From positions 1-39,658 of the forward strand of contig CAJTYK010000018.1 of the NCBI GenBank assembly GCA_910584285.1: DNA of 39,658 nt. The letters are read 5' to 3'. The notes beneath the pieces are model-generated. The model made no database searches. It worked only from the letters and a program-made list of their open reading frames with translations, and was not told the origin of the DNA. Numbering within the stretch: the first letter of the stretch is position 1; each line of letters opens with the position of its first letter. This DNA comes from an uncultured Oscillospiraceae bacterium. GTDB taxonomy: Bacteria > Bacillota > Clostridia > Oscillospirales > Oscillospiraceae. Shown one piece after another: positions 31,092-39,385 of the stretch. Made by a program: the position numbers and the translations under genes.

Positions 31092-31100
31092 TGTTATAAT
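31092..31100 (+). promoter_or_regulatory. Extended -10 promoter of glf
   Basis: TGT-TATAAT (31092-31100) is a perfect extended -10; the -35 region is poor. The 65-base leader carries a small hairpin, GACGGGC/GCCCGTC (31128-31144). Confidence 0.6.
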
Positions 31101-31167
31101 TGTTTCATCTTTTGGCAAACTAAGGCAGACGGGCTCCGCCCGTCCGCAACAGAAAGCTGGGATCAAT

Positions 31168-32367
31168 TTGAAGCAATATGACGCGTTGATCGTGGGTGCG
31201 GGCTATGCCGGCGCGGTGTCCGCCCGGCGCTTGGCCGAGGACGGCGGCAAAAAGGTGCTGGTGCTGGAGCGCCGGGATCACGTGGCAGGCAACGCCTACG
31301 ACACACCGGACGAGGAGGATATCGTCATCCACGTTTACGGCCCCCATATCTTCCACACCAACGACAAGCGGGTGTACGACTATCTCTCCCGGTTCACCCA
31401 GTGGCGGCCCTATGAGCATACCGTGGTGGCCGACCTCCCCGACGGGAAGGGCGGGCGGCTACAGTACCCCGTCCCCTTCAACCTGGACTCGCTGGAGGCC
31501 GCCTTCGGCCCCCAGGAGGGCAAACGCCTGGGGGAAAAGCTCATCGCCGCCTACGGCGCGGAGAAGAAGGTCACCATCCTGGAACTGCGGCAGAACCCGG
31601 ATCCTGAGATCGCCGCCATCGCGGACTATGTGTATGAGCACGTGTTTGTCCACTACACCATGAAACAGTGGGGCCAGACGCCGGAGGAGATCGACCCCAA
31701 CACCACCGCCCGGGTGCCGGTGTTCCTGTCCCGGGATCCCCGGTACTTCCAGGACGCGTATCAGGGGATGCCGCTGGAGGGCTACACCCCCATGTTCGAG
31801 AGGCTGCTGGATCACCCCAACATCACCGTGGAGCTGGGCGTGGACGCGCTGAAGCGCCTGGAGCTGGCGGACGGCGTGATCAAGCTGGACGGCGAGCCCT
31901 TTGACGGCCCCGTCATCTACACCGGCCAGGCCGACGAGCTGTTCGGCTTCCGGTTCGGCCCTCTGCCCTACCGCACGTTGGACTTTAAGTTTGAGATCCA
32001 TGGGCGGATGGACGGCGATAACGAAACCGAGTATTTCTATCAGAGCCATGGCACTGTGAACTACACCGTGGACGAGGATTTCACCCGTATCACCGAATTT
32101 AAGTACCTCACCGGGCAGGAGACGCATGGGGAGACCGCCATCATGAAGGAATACTCCAAAGCCTACACCGGGGCGGACGGTGAGATCCCCTACTACGCCA
32201 TCATCAACCCCGAGAACAACGCCCTGTACACCAAATACGCCGAGCTGGCCGCCCAGTACCCCAACCTGCGCCTGCTGGGCCGTCTGGCGGAGTACAAATA
32301 CTACAACATGGACGCCATCGCGGCGCGGGCCCTGGCCCTCACCGACGAGCTGCTCTCGCACGTGTAG
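31168..32367 (+). CDS. glf: UDP-galactopyranose mutase
   Basis: FAD enzyme converting UDP-galactopyranose to UDP-galactofuranose, the donor for galactofuranose in surface polysaccharides. 399 residues with the dinucleotide motif VGAGYAGAV (residues 9-17), GNAYD, the UGM signature YGPHIFHTND (about 56-65), VHYTMKQWG (about 161-169) and FKYLTGQ near the FAD/substrate site. The start is TTG at 31168 with a weak ribosome binding site. Its stop codon lies inside the left arm of composite palindrome copy 2. The next gene is a glycosyltransferase, consistent with a galactofuranose-containing glycan. Confidence 0.95.
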   Translation: MKQYDALIVGAGYAGAVSARRLAEDGGKKVLVLERRDHVAGNAYDTPDEEDIVIHVYGPHIFHTNDKRVYDYLSRFTQWRPYEHTVVADLPDGKGGRLQYPVPFNLDSLEAAFGPQEGKRLGEKLIAAYGAEKKVTILELRQNPDPEIAAIADYVYEHVFVHYTMKQWGQTPEEIDPNTTARVPVFLSRDPRYFQDAYQGMPLEGYTPMFERLLDHPNITVELGVDALKRLELADGVIKLDGEPFDGPVIYTGQADELFGFRFGPLPYRTLDFKFEIHGRMDGDNETEYFYQSHGTVNYTVDEDFTRITEFKYLTGQETHGETAIMKEYSKAYTGADGEIPYYAIINPENNALYTKYAELAAQYPNLRLLGRLAEYKYYNMDAIAARALALTDELLSHV

Positions 32368-32434
32368 GGGCGCACATTGTGTGCCCGACGCCCCATTTGC
32401 ACTGCAAGGAGGGCGGACATTGTCCGCCCCTACA
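32363..32434. repeat. Composite nested palindrome, copy 2
   Basis: Outer arms TGTAGGGGCG (32363-32372) and CGCCCCTACA (32425-32434) enclose GCACA/TGTGC (32372-32384) and GGGCGGA/TCCGCCC (32411-32429). Same parts as copy 1 at 22217-22281 but with the two inner hairpins in the opposite order. It fills most of the glf-glycosyltransferase gap and overlaps the glf stop. Confidence 0.78.
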
Positions 32435-32476
32435 GATGCTCCCCTATCACATATACAAGACAGGAGCGCGATAGAA

Positions 32477-33505
32477 ATGGATAAATTGATCACCTTCGCC
32501 GTCCCCTGCTACAATTCGGCGGCCTACATGGATCACTGTATTGAGACCCTGCTGTCCGCCGGAGAGGACGCGGAGATCATCCTGGTGGACGACGGCTCCA
32601 CCAAGGACGACACCCCCGCCAAGTGCGACGCCTGGGCGGCCAAGCACCCCGATATCATCCGGGCCATCCACCAGGAGAACGGCGGCCACGGCGAGGGCGT
32701 CAACCAGGGCATCCGCAACGCCCGGGGGCTCTACTACAAGGTGGTGGACTCGGACGACTGGCTGGACACCGACGCCCTGGGGCAGGTGATGGCCAAGCTG
32801 CGGGAGTTCGCCGCCATGCCCGCCCCGGTGGATCTGTTCATCGCCAACTACGTCTATGAGCACGTGGAGGACAACACCCGGAAGGTGATGGGCTACAAAA
32901 ACGTGTTTCCCCTGAACCAGATCTTCACCTGGGAGTCCATCCGCCACTTCCGCGCCTCCCAGTACCTGCTGATGCACTCGGTGATCTACCGCACCCAACT
33001 GCTGCGAGACTGCGCTCTGGAGCTGCCCAAGCATACCTTCTACGTGGACAACATCTTCGTCTACCAGCCCCTGCCCTACGTCAAGACGCTGTACTACATG
33101 GACCTGGATCTGTACCGCTACTTCATCGGCCGGGCGGATCAGAGCGTCAACGAGGCGGTGATGGCCGGCCGCATCGATCAGCAGGTGCGGGTGACCAAGC
33201 AGATGATCGCCTCCCACGACGTGATGGCTATCAAGGCCACTCAGCCCCGGCTGGGCCGGTATATGCTCAACTATCTGTCCATGATGATGTCCATCTCGTC
33301 CATCTTCTCGGTCATCGCCAACACACCCCAGTCCCTGGGGCTGCGCACCGAGCTGTGGGAGTACCTGCGGCAAAAGGACGTCGCCCTCTACCGCCGCTGC
33401 CGCTACAAGGCCACCAACGTGGGCACCAATATCCCCGGCTATCAGGGGCGGAAGCTGTCTGTGGGGCTGTACCGTCTGGCCCGCAAGATCTATAAGTTCA
33501 ACTAA
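32477..33505 (+). CDS. Family 2 glycosyltransferase
   Basis: A 342-residue GT-A glycosyltransferase. The N-terminal nucleotide-binding FAVPCYNSAAYMDHCI (residues 7-22), ILVDDGST (35-42) and the metal-binding DSDDW (91-95) are clear. The C-terminal half is helical with a basic end (RCRYKATNVG...RKIYKF), perhaps membrane-associating. The ATG at 32477 has AGGAG upstream; the frame is open further 5' but that part lies inside glf. Being after glf, it may transfer galactofuranose or another surface-glycan sugar; the donor is not determined by sequence. Confidence 0.9.
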   Translation: MDKLITFAVPCYNSAAYMDHCIETLLSAGEDAEIILVDDGSTKDDTPAKCDAWAAKHPDIIRAIHQENGGHGEGVNQGIRNARGLYYKVVDSDDWLDTDALGQVMAKLREFAAMPAPVDLFIANYVYEHVEDNTRKVMGYKNVFPLNQIFTWESIRHFRASQYLLMHSVIYRTQLLRDCALELPKHTFYVDNIFVYQPLPYVKTLYYMDLDLYRYFIGRADQSVNEAVMAGRIDQQVRVTKQMIASHDVMAIKATQPRLGRYMLNYLSMMMSISSIFSVIANTPQSLGLRTELWEYLRQKDVALYRRCRYKATNVGTNIPGYQGRKLSVGLYRLARKIYKFN

Positions 33506-33531
33506 ATCAACGCAAAAGGAGAAATGAAACC

Positions 33532-33840
33532 ATGTCTGTACAGACCATTACCAACGAAAACTTTGACCAGGTGGTGCTCCAGTCCGACAAGCCGGTGCTG
33601 GTGGACTTCTGGGCCCCCTGGTGCGGCCCCTGCCGCATGGTGTCCCCCCTGGTGGACGAGATCGCCGGGGAGCGGGACGACATCGTGGTGGGCAAGGTGA
33701 ACGTGGACGAGCAGAACGAGCTGGCCGCCCGCTTCGGCGTGATGAGCATACCCACACTGCTGGTGTTCAAGGGCGGCGAGATCGCCAACAAGGCAGTGGG
33801 CGCCCGGCCCAAGGCGGAGCTGCTGAAACTGCTGGACTAA
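33532..33840 (+). CDS. trxA: Thioredoxin
   Basis: A 102-residue protein-disulfide reductase with the WCGPC active site (Cys31, Cys34), the cis-proline loop MSIPTLLVF and the classic fold throughout. AAAGGAG precedes the ATG. It starts 26 bases after the glycosyltransferase stop with no promoter of its own in that gap, so it may be transcribed with glf and the glycosyltransferase. A strong terminator follows. Confidence 0.96.
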   Translation: MSVQTITNENFDQVVLQSDKPVLVDFWAPWCGPCRMVSPLVDEIAGERDDIVVGKVNVDEQNELAARFGVMSIPTLLVFKGGEIANKAVGARPKAELLKLLD

Positions 33841-33846
33841 ACGCCG

Positions 33847-33898
33847 AAAAAGCAGGTCCTTTTTCCGGGCCGCCCCCACGGGCGGCCCTTGCTTTTTC
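33847..33898 (+). terminator. Terminator of trxA
   Basis: GGGCCGCCC (33867-33875) and GGGCGGCCC (33880-33888) form the core, with an outer A5GCA/TGCT5 pairing and a T-run after the stem. Confidence 0.88.
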
Positions 33899-33916
33899 CC
33901 GAAAAGCTGATATACT
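33889..33916 (+). promoter_or_regulatory. Possible promoter of the CNNM-type gene
   Basis: TTGCTT (33889-33894), 16 bases, TATACT (33911-33916). The -35 overlaps the end of the trxA terminator. Confidence 0.45.
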
Positions 33917-33995
33917 GTAATCTGTTAGGGTCTGCGCCGCATAGAATGGGGCGGCAAATCAAACAGACCGCTGTTTTAATGGGAGGTTATCCATC

Positions 33996-35342
33996 TTGCC
34001 CGACGACCCGTTATTACCAAAGCTGATTATCCTGATCGTCCTGATCCTGATCAACGCCTTTTTTGCCGCGGCGGAGATCGCCGTCATCTCCCTGTCTGAG
34101 GCCAAGCTGAAAAAGCAGGCCGAGGAGGGGGACAAGAAAGCCGCCCGCCTCCTGGCCCTCACCCAGGCCCCCGACCATTTCCTGTCCGCCATCCAGATCG
34201 CCATCACCCTGGCCGGGTTCCTGTCCTCCGCCTTCGCCGCGGACAGCTTCTCCGACCCGCTGGTGCGCTGGCTGGTGGACGATCTGGGCGTCACTGCCCT
34301 CTCACCCGCCGCGCTGAACAACCTGATGGTGGTGCTCATCACCGTGGTGCTGTCCTACTTCAGCCTGGTGCTGGGCGAGCTGGTGCCCAAGCGCATCGCC
34401 ATGAAGAAAACCGAAGGGGTGGCTCGGTTCACCGTGGGCGTAGTGTCCGCGGTGGCGGCGGTGTTCCGGCCGGTGATCTGGCTGCTGTCCAAGTCCACCA
34501 ACGGGGTGCTGCGCCTGCTGGGCATCGACCCCAAGGCGGACGCCGAGAACGTGAGCGAGGACGAGATCCGCATGATGGTGGATCTGGGCGAGGAGCGGGG
34601 CGCCATCGAGACGTCGGAAAAGGAGCTCATCGAGAACATCTTCGAGTTCAACAACACCACTGCTGAGGACGTGATGATCCACCGCACCGACATGGTGATG
34701 GTGTGGGTGGACGACTCCAACGAGGAAGTGCTGAATTCCATCCTCACCTCCGGCCGCTCCCGCTTCCCGGTGTACCGGGAGGACGCGGACGACATTGTGG
34801 GCATACTCAACACCCGAGACTTTCTGCTCAACGCCCAGGAGGACGATCCCAAGCCCCTGGCCGACCTACTGCGCCCCGCCTACTTCGTGCCGGAGTCGGT
34901 GCGCACCGACGTGCTGTTCCGGGATATGCAGAGCAAAAAGGTACATATGGCCATCGTGGTGGACGAGTACGGCGGCACCTCGGGCCTTGTGACCATGGAG
35001 GATCTGCTGGAGGAGATCGTGGGCAATATCTACGACGAGTTCGACCCGGCGGAGGAGAAGGACATCGAGCCGGCGGGGCCGGGGGTGTGGAAGGTGTCCG
35101 GCTCCTGCCCCCTGGAGCAGGTGGCCGAGGTTCTGGGGGTGGAATTCCCCCAGGAGGAGGAGTCCGACACCCTGGGCGGGCTGGTGTTCGCCCAGCTGTC
35201 CGTCATCCCGGAGGACGGCGCCCAGATCGAGGTGGACGCCCACGGGCTGCACATTGAGGTGCTGGGCTTCGCCGACCGGCGGGTGGAATGGGCCCTGGTG
35301 TCCAAGCCAGAGCCCGCCCCCGAGGAGACTGCGGAAGAATAG
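33996..35342 (+). CDS. CNNM/CorC-type membrane protein (hemolysin C family)
   Basis: A 448-residue protein: an N-terminal DUF21/CNNM transmembrane domain (residues about 8-200, with FFAAAEIAVISLSEAKL, ITLAGFLSSAFAA and LGELVPKRIAMKK), a pair of CBS domains (about 220-345; IHRTDMVMVWVDD, VHMAIVVDEYGGTSGLVTMEDLLEEIVG) and a C-terminal CorC_HlyC domain. Relatives export magnesium or affect cobalt/magnesium resistance; the older hemolysin name is misleading. The start is TTG at 33996 with GGGAGG upstream. Monocistronic as far as visible. Confidence 0.9.
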   Translation: MPDDPLLPKLIILIVLILINAFFAAAEIAVISLSEAKLKKQAEEGDKKAARLLALTQAPDHFLSAIQIAITLAGFLSSAFAADSFSDPLVRWLVDDLGVTALSPAALNNLMVVLITVVLSYFSLVLGELVPKRIAMKKTEGVARFTVGVVSAVAAVFRPVIWLLSKSTNGVLRLLGIDPKADAENVSEDEIRMMVDLGEERGAIETSEKELIENIFEFNNTTAEDVMIHRTDMVMVWVDDSNEEVLNSILTSGRSRFPVYREDADDIVGILNTRDFLLNAQEDDPKPLADLLRPAYFVPESVRTDVLFRDMQSKKVHMAIVVDEYGGTSGLVTMEDLLEEIVGNIYDEFDPAEEKDIEPAGPGVWKVSGSCPLEQVAEVLGVEFPQEEESDTLGGLVFAQLSVIPEDGAQIEVDAHGLHIEVLGFADRRVEWALVSKPEPAPEETAEE

Positions 35343-35349
35343 ATCCCCA

Positions 35350-35379
35350 GGCGGGCCCCGAGACAGCTCCGGGCCCGCC
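35350..35379 (+). other. Stem-loop between the CNNM-type gene and sdaAB
   Basis: GGCGGGCCC (35350-35358) and GGGCCCGCC (35371-35379) pair perfectly but no T-tract follows. It may be a weak terminator or mRNA-processing structure. Confidence 0.45.
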
Positions 35380-35398
35380 CTGAAAGGTTGTGCTGTGT

Positions 35399-36064
35399 TT
35401 GAACATTTTCGACATCATGGGCCCCGTGATGGTGGGCCCCTCCTCCTCCCACACCGCCGGGGCCGTCCGGATGGGCTACGTGGCCCGGAAGCTGCTGGGC
35501 TTCCAGCCCGCCCGGGCCAACATCGCCCTCCACGGCTCCTTTGCCGCCACCGGCGCGGGCCACGGCACCGACCGGGCCATCGTGGCCGGCCTGCTGGCCA
35601 TGAAGCCCGACGACCCCGATATCCCCCGCAGCTTCCAGCTGGCCAAGGAGGCCCGGCTGGACGTACGCATCCAGACGGTGGATCTCCGGGACGCCCACCC
35701 CAACACCGCCGTCATGACCCTCATCGGGGAGCGGGGGCGCACCGTGGTGGTGAACGCCTCCTCGTTAGGCGGCGGGCGGATCCGGGTGAACTCCATCGAC
35801 GGCATGACCGCCGCCTTCTCCGGCGACCTGCCCACCCTCGTCATCCGCAACCAGGACAAGCCCGGCATCGTCTCCGAGGTCAGCTCCTGCCTGGCCCGGC
35901 ATGAGGTGAACATCGCCACCATGCAGCTCTATCGGGATCGCCGGGAGGGCCTGTCCGTCATGGTGCTGGAGTGCGACCAGCCCCTCACCCCGGAGATCAT
36001 CGGCAATATCCAGCTTCTGGGCGGCGTGGTGCGCTGCATCTATCTCAACCTTTCGGAGGATTGA
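35399..36064 (+). CDS. sdaAB: L-serine dehydratase, beta subunit
   Basis: Partner of the iron-sulfur alpha subunit; together they deaminate L-serine to pyruvate and ammonia. About 221 residues: IFDIMGPVMVGPSSSHTAGA at the start is the family hallmark, and a C-terminal ACT-like domain (DKPGIVSEVSSCLARHEVNI, about 160-179) probably senses an amino acid. I prefer the TTG at 35399, which gives the family N-terminus and better distance from AAAGG; a GTG at 35390 in the same frame is the alternative. The alpha gene follows after one base, a translationally coupled pair. Confidence 0.93.
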   Translation: MNIFDIMGPVMVGPSSSHTAGAVRMGYVARKLLGFQPARANIALHGSFAATGAGHGTDRAIVAGLLAMKPDDPDIPRSFQLAKEARLDVRIQTVDLRDAHPNTAVMTLIGERGRTVVVNASSLGGGRIRVNSIDGMTAAFSGDLPTLVIRNQDKPGIVSEVSSCLARHEVNIATMQLYRDRREGLSVMVLECDQPLTPEIIGNIQLLGGVVRCIYLNLSED

Positions 36065-36065
36065 A

Positions 36066-36911
36066 ATGTTTGGTTCTGTAGAAGCGATGTTGTCCGCATC
36101 GGCGGACAAGCCCCTGTGGAAGGCCGTTTTGGAGGACGACTGCCGGGATCGGGACGCGGATCCCGCTGCCAGTCTGGCCCGCATGAGCAAGCTCTGGCAG
36201 GCCATGAAGCAGTCCGAGGCGGAGTACGACCCCGCCCGCCGCTCCGCCAGTGGCCTGTCCGGGGGGCAGGGGGCCAAAATGGCCCAGCTGACCGACCCCA
36301 TCTGCGGCCCCTTCGTGCAGGAGGTGGCCTCCGTGGCCCTGAAAATGGGGGAGCACAACGCCTGCATGGGCCGGATTGTGGCCGCCCCCACTGCCGGGGC
36401 CTGCGGGGTGCTGCCCGCGGTGCTCCTCCCCCTCCAGCGCCGGGAGGGGCTGTCTGATGACGCCATGGTGGAGTGCCTATACGTGGCCGGCGGGTTCGGG
36501 CAGGTCATCGCCCAGCGCTCCTCCATCTCCGGGGCGGAGGGCGGCTGTCAGGCGGAGGTGGGCTCCGCCTCCGGCATGGCCGCTGCCGCGCTGGTTCACG
36601 CCCGCGGCGGCACGCCGGATCAGATGGCCGCCGCCTGCGCCATGGCGTTGCAAAATGTGCTGGGGCTGGTGTGCGACCCGGTGGCGGGGCTGGTGGAGTG
36701 CCCCTGCGTGAAGCGCAATGTGATGGGGGCGGTGAACGCCCTGACCTGCGCGGACATGGCACTGGCGGGGCTGGACGGGGCCATCCCCTGCGACGAGGTC
36801 ATCGACGCCATGGGTGCCGTGGGCCGGGCCCTGCCCGCCTCCCTGCGGGAGACGGGGGAGGGCGGGCTGGCCGCCACCCCCACCGGGCGGCGGATCGCCC
36901 AGGGGAGGTAA
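36066..36911 (+). CDS. sdaAA: L-serine dehydratase, alpha subunit (4Fe-4S)
   Basis: Catalytic subunit of the oxygen-sensitive iron-sulfur serine dehydratase. The 281 residues contain MGRIVAAPTAGACGVLPAVL (about 102-121), the ISGAEGGCQAEVGSASGMAA region (about 155-174) and CDPVAGLVECPCVKRN (about 202-217), which hold the cluster cysteines. The ATG at 36066 has GGAGG upstream inside the end of sdaAB. Its stop overlaps the ribosome binding site of the following reductase gene. Confidence 0.95.
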   Translation: MFGSVEAMLSASADKPLWKAVLEDDCRDRDADPAASLARMSKLWQAMKQSEAEYDPARRSASGLSGGQGAKMAQLTDPICGPFVQEVASVALKMGEHNACMGRIVAAPTAGACGVLPAVLLPLQRREGLSDDAMVECLYVAGGFGQVIAQRSSISGAEGGCQAEVGSASGMAAAALVHARGGTPDQMAAACAMALQNVLGLVCDPVAGLVECPCVKRNVMGAVNALTCADMALAGLDGAIPCDEVIDAMGAVGRALPASLRETGEGGLAATPTGRRIAQGR

Positions 36912-36915
36912 CTCC

Positions 36916-37725
36916 GTGAGGATCCTGGTTCTGGGCGCCAGCGGACTGGCGGGGTCTGCCATCATGAGGGCGCTTCAGGTGGAGGGGCACTCCGTGTCCG
37001 GAACCTGCCGGACAGCCTCCGATCCCGCCCTGCTCCAGTTTGATTTGGAGGCACCGCAAGCCATTGTACCGCTTTTGGAGCGCGTCCGCCCTGACGTGGT
37101 GGTGTCCTGTCTGCGTGGGGAGTTTACCCGCCAATTGGAGGCTCACCGGCTTTTAGCGCAGTTCCTGCGCCAGCATCATGGAACGCTCTTTTATCTGTCC
37201 ACCGCCAACGTGTTTGACGGCGACTTGTCCCGCCCTCATTACGAGGGGGATCCCCCCTGTTCCGACAGCGCCTATGGACAATTCAAAATCGCGTGCGAGG
37301 CGCTTTTGCAGGCGCGTTTGGGACAAAGCCTTGTCATACTGCGCCCCCCGGAGATCTGGGGCCTGGACTGTCCCAGGCTCCACTCCTTGACCCAGCGGCT
37401 CCGGGGGGGCAGTCCCCTTCAAACCTACGAAAACCTGTCCGTCAACTACGCGGTTGACACCCAGATCGCCCAGTGGATTGTCTTTATTCTGGAGCATGGC
37501 CTGCGGGGGATCTTTCACGTGGGCACGCGGGATATCTCCGACTACACCGTATTTTTGGAGCGGCTGGCGGAGGGTCTGAGCCTTCCGAAGCCCCGCTTTG
37601 ACGTCGAGCGGAACGATATCCCGCGATACCAGGCCGTCCTCCCCGGCAGACAGGAGATCCCCGTCCGGCTCCAAATCTCTGTGGACGATGTCCTGCGCCG
37701 TCTGACAAGCACCCCTGCTCTGTAA
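36916..37725 (+). CDS. RmlD-like NAD(P)-dependent sugar-nucleotide reductase
   Basis: A 269-residue extended short-chain dehydrogenase resembling dTDP-4-dehydrorhamnose reductase. Seen: the nucleotide motif VLGASGLAGSAI (residues 5-16, GxxGxxG), FYLSTANVFDGD with the catalytic Ser/Thr (about 91-102), and YGQFKIACE with Tyr and Lys (YxxxK, about 116-124). The GTG at 36916 has GGGGAGG upstream, 4 bases after sdaAA, so it is in that transcript although functionally unrelated. Codon choice is looser than in its neighbours (many TTT, CTT, TTG, GCG), suggesting later arrival. No other rhamnose genes are near; the substrate is unknown. Confidence 0.82.
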   Translation: MRILVLGASGLAGSAIMRALQVEGHSVSGTCRTASDPALLQFDLEAPQAIVPLLERVRPDVVVSCLRGEFTRQLEAHRLLAQFLRQHHGTLFYLSTANVFDGDLSRPHYEGDPPCSDSAYGQFKIACEALLQARLGQSLVILRPPEIWGLDCPRLHSLTQRLRGGSPLQTYENLSVNYAVDTQIAQWIVFILEHGLRGIFHVGTRDISDYTVFLERLAEGLSLPKPRFDVERNDIPRYQAVLPGRQEIPVRLQISVDDVLRRLTSTPAL

Positions 37726-37734
37726 TACTCCGTT

Positions 37735-37776
37735 AAAAAACAGACCCGCTGTCATTTGACAGCGGGCCCGTTTTTT
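37735..37776. terminator. Bidirectional terminator after the reductase gene
   Basis: CCCGCTGTCA (37745-37754) and TGACAGCGGG (37757-37766) form the stem; A6 lies before and T6 after it, so it can work on both strands. Confidence 0.9.
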
Positions 37777-37805
37777 GGTATGCTTACTATGATGTATTGC
37801 GTGGA

Positions 37806-38018
37806 TTACAGCCGTTTCAGCTCCTGCATCACCCCGTTGATCAGCATACCCGGCACCCAGCCGTTCAGGAAATCCCGGAGCTGCTCCAGCGTCACCGTCC
37901 GGGCCGCCCCCTTCACCGGATGCTTAGCCAGCATGGGGATGCGCTTCTGGAACACCGCCCTGCTGTTGGGATTGTCCCACAGCTCGCCCAGCGTAATTTT
38001 GTTTTCACGCAGATCCAT
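37806..38018 (-). CDS. Small helical protein, function unknown
   Basis: A 70-residue protein (MDLRENKITLGELWDNPNSR at the start) predicted mostly helical, with TLGELWDNP and TLEQLRDFL patterns resembling short helical domains found at the ends of some larger proteins in this bacterial group. I do not recognise a named family. Coding is supported by a very strong ribosome binding site (GGAGGTGATGAACT before the ATG at 38018) and a terminator after the stop. It is divergent from the membrane protein gene starting at 38085. Confidence 0.65.
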   Translation of the reverse strand: MDLRENKITLGELWDNPNSRAVFQKRIPMLAKHPVKGAARTVTLEQLRDFLNGWVPGMLINGVMQELKRL

Positions 38019-38084
38019 AGTTCATCACCTCCAACCCCATACTATGCGCCGAGGGGCGCAGGCTGACACGAGAGGAGCGCACAA

Positions 38085-38942
38085 ATGCCGAAACGGACAA
38101 GAGGCCCCAAGGGCTGGGAATGGCGGCACGTGGAAAACAAAAAGCTGGTATACACCGTCTACTTCGTCCTGCGGCTGTCGGTGGTGGGGATGCTGGTGGC
38201 CCAGTTCTTCAACCGGAACTATGAAAACGTGCTTTTGTGCGTCCTCACCCTGGTGCTGTTTATGCTGCCCTCCGCCTTCGAGCGGCGGCTGCACATCGAC
38301 CTGCCGGACACGCTGGAGATCATCATCCTGCTGTTTATCTACGCCGCCGAGATTTTAGGCGAGATCCAATCCTATTATACCAGCTACCCCGGCTGGGACA
38401 CCATGCTCCACACCATGAACGGTTTTTTGTGCGCCGCCATCGGCTTCGCCCTGGTGGACATACTCAATCGCGAGGAAAAGGTGTCCCTCCACCTGTCCCC
38501 CTTCTTCATGGCCGTGACCGCCTTCTGCTTCTCCATGACCATCGGCGTGCTGTGGGAGTTCTTTGAGTTCTCCATGGATCAGTTTCTCCTGTTCGATATG
38601 CAGAAGGACACGGTGATAGGCACCATCTCCACCGTCAACCTGGATCCCAACCATGGCACCACCGCCGTCATTGTCAAGGGCATCCAGGACGTGATCCTGG
38701 TGCTGGAGGACGGCACCCAAATGCCCCTGGGCCTGGGCGGTTATCTGGACGTGGGCATTATCGACACCATGAAGGATCTGTTTGTCAACTTCATCGGGGC
38801 GGTGGTGTTCTCCATCATCGGCTATTTCTATGTGAAGGGCCGGGGCAAGGGCAGCTTTGCCACCCGGTTCATCCCCCGCTTCCAGCGCAGGCCCGCCGCC
38901 CCAACCGCGGAGGATACGCCGCCCGACCCTCCCGGCGCATAA
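38085..38942 (+). CDS. Integral membrane protein, DUF2238/YjdF-like
   Basis: A 285-residue protein with about six membrane segments (residues about 20-41, 48-65, 74-92, 105-124, 135-158, 230-251). Conserved-looking motifs are WDTMLHTMNGFLCAAIGFAL and TIGVLWEFFEFSMDQF, which resemble the His/Glu-bearing pattern of the DUF2238 family. A loop with TVNLDPNHGT (about 186-195) probably faces outside, and the C-terminus is basic, then Pro-rich. AGAGGAG lies upstream of the ATG. No function is known for the family; assignment is by pattern only. Confidence 0.75.
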   Translation: MPKRTRGPKGWEWRHVENKKLVYTVYFVLRLSVVGMLVAQFFNRNYENVLLCVLTLVLFMLPSAFERRLHIDLPDTLEIIILLFIYAAEILGEIQSYYTSYPGWDTMLHTMNGFLCAAIGFALVDILNREEKVSLHLSPFFMAVTAFCFSMTIGVLWEFFEFSMDQFLLFDMQKDTVIGTISTVNLDPNHGTTAVIVKGIQDVILVLEDGTQMPLGLGGYLDVGIIDTMKDLFVNFIGAVVFSIIGYFYVKGRGKGSFATRFIPRFQRRPAAPTAEDTPPDPPGA

Positions 38943-39010
38943 TCCGCCGGGGAGCGGGCATACTCCTTCTTGTACTCGGGAATCCCAAGCGATACAAGGA
39001 GGAAACGATC

Positions 39011-39196
39011 ATGATGAACCAGACCAATCCCAGCATCAAGTGTTCCGTGAACAGCTGCACCTACCACAAGGATCAGCGCTGCACCCTCAACGAGATCCAG
39101 GTGGGCCACTGCCAGAACAGCGTGTGCGACTGCAAGGAGACGGAGTGCGCGTCCTTCAAGCTGGGCGACCACGGCACCACCTGCGGCTGCAACTGA
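39011..39196 (+). CDS. DUF1540-domain small Cys-rich protein
   Basis: A 61-residue protein with nine cysteines. The DUF1540 pattern is visible: SIKCSVNSCTYHKDQRCTLN (residues 8-27), IQV, then ETECASF. Members are abundant in spore-forming Clostridia and may bind metal; some are linked to spores, but the role is not established. AAGGAGG lies 8 bases before the ATG at 39011; a second ATG follows directly. A terminator comes after the stop. Confidence 0.88.
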   Translation: MMNQTNPSIKCSVNSCTYHKDQRCTLNEIQVGHCQNSVCDCKETECASFKLGDHGTTCGCN

Positions 39197-39210
39197 CCGA
39201 AGTAAGGCCG

Positions 39211-39249
39211 GAAAACGGGGACGGGCGAGAGTCCGCCCCGTTTTCTTTA
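39211..39249 (+). terminator. Terminator of the DUF1540 gene
   Basis: GAAAACGGGG (39211-39220) pairs with CCCCGTTTTC (39236-39245), followed by TTTAT. Confidence 0.75.
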
Positions 39250-39329
39250 TAATTTCCCCCAAAAACCCGGTGAAAACCAACCGTTTTTTGTCTGAGCGGC
39301 GAAATTTCCAGCCCGCCAAGCATTTTACA

Positions 39330-39358
39330 TTGACAAATCCCCCACAACAGGATATCAT
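39330..39358 (+). promoter_or_regulatory. Sigma-A-like promoter of ilvB
   Basis: TTGACA (39330-39335), 17 bases, TATCAT (39353-39358). It implies a leader of about 100 bases before the ATG. Confidence 0.75.
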
Positions 39359-39385
39359 AGCTTCAATACGTTAAATTATGTACGC

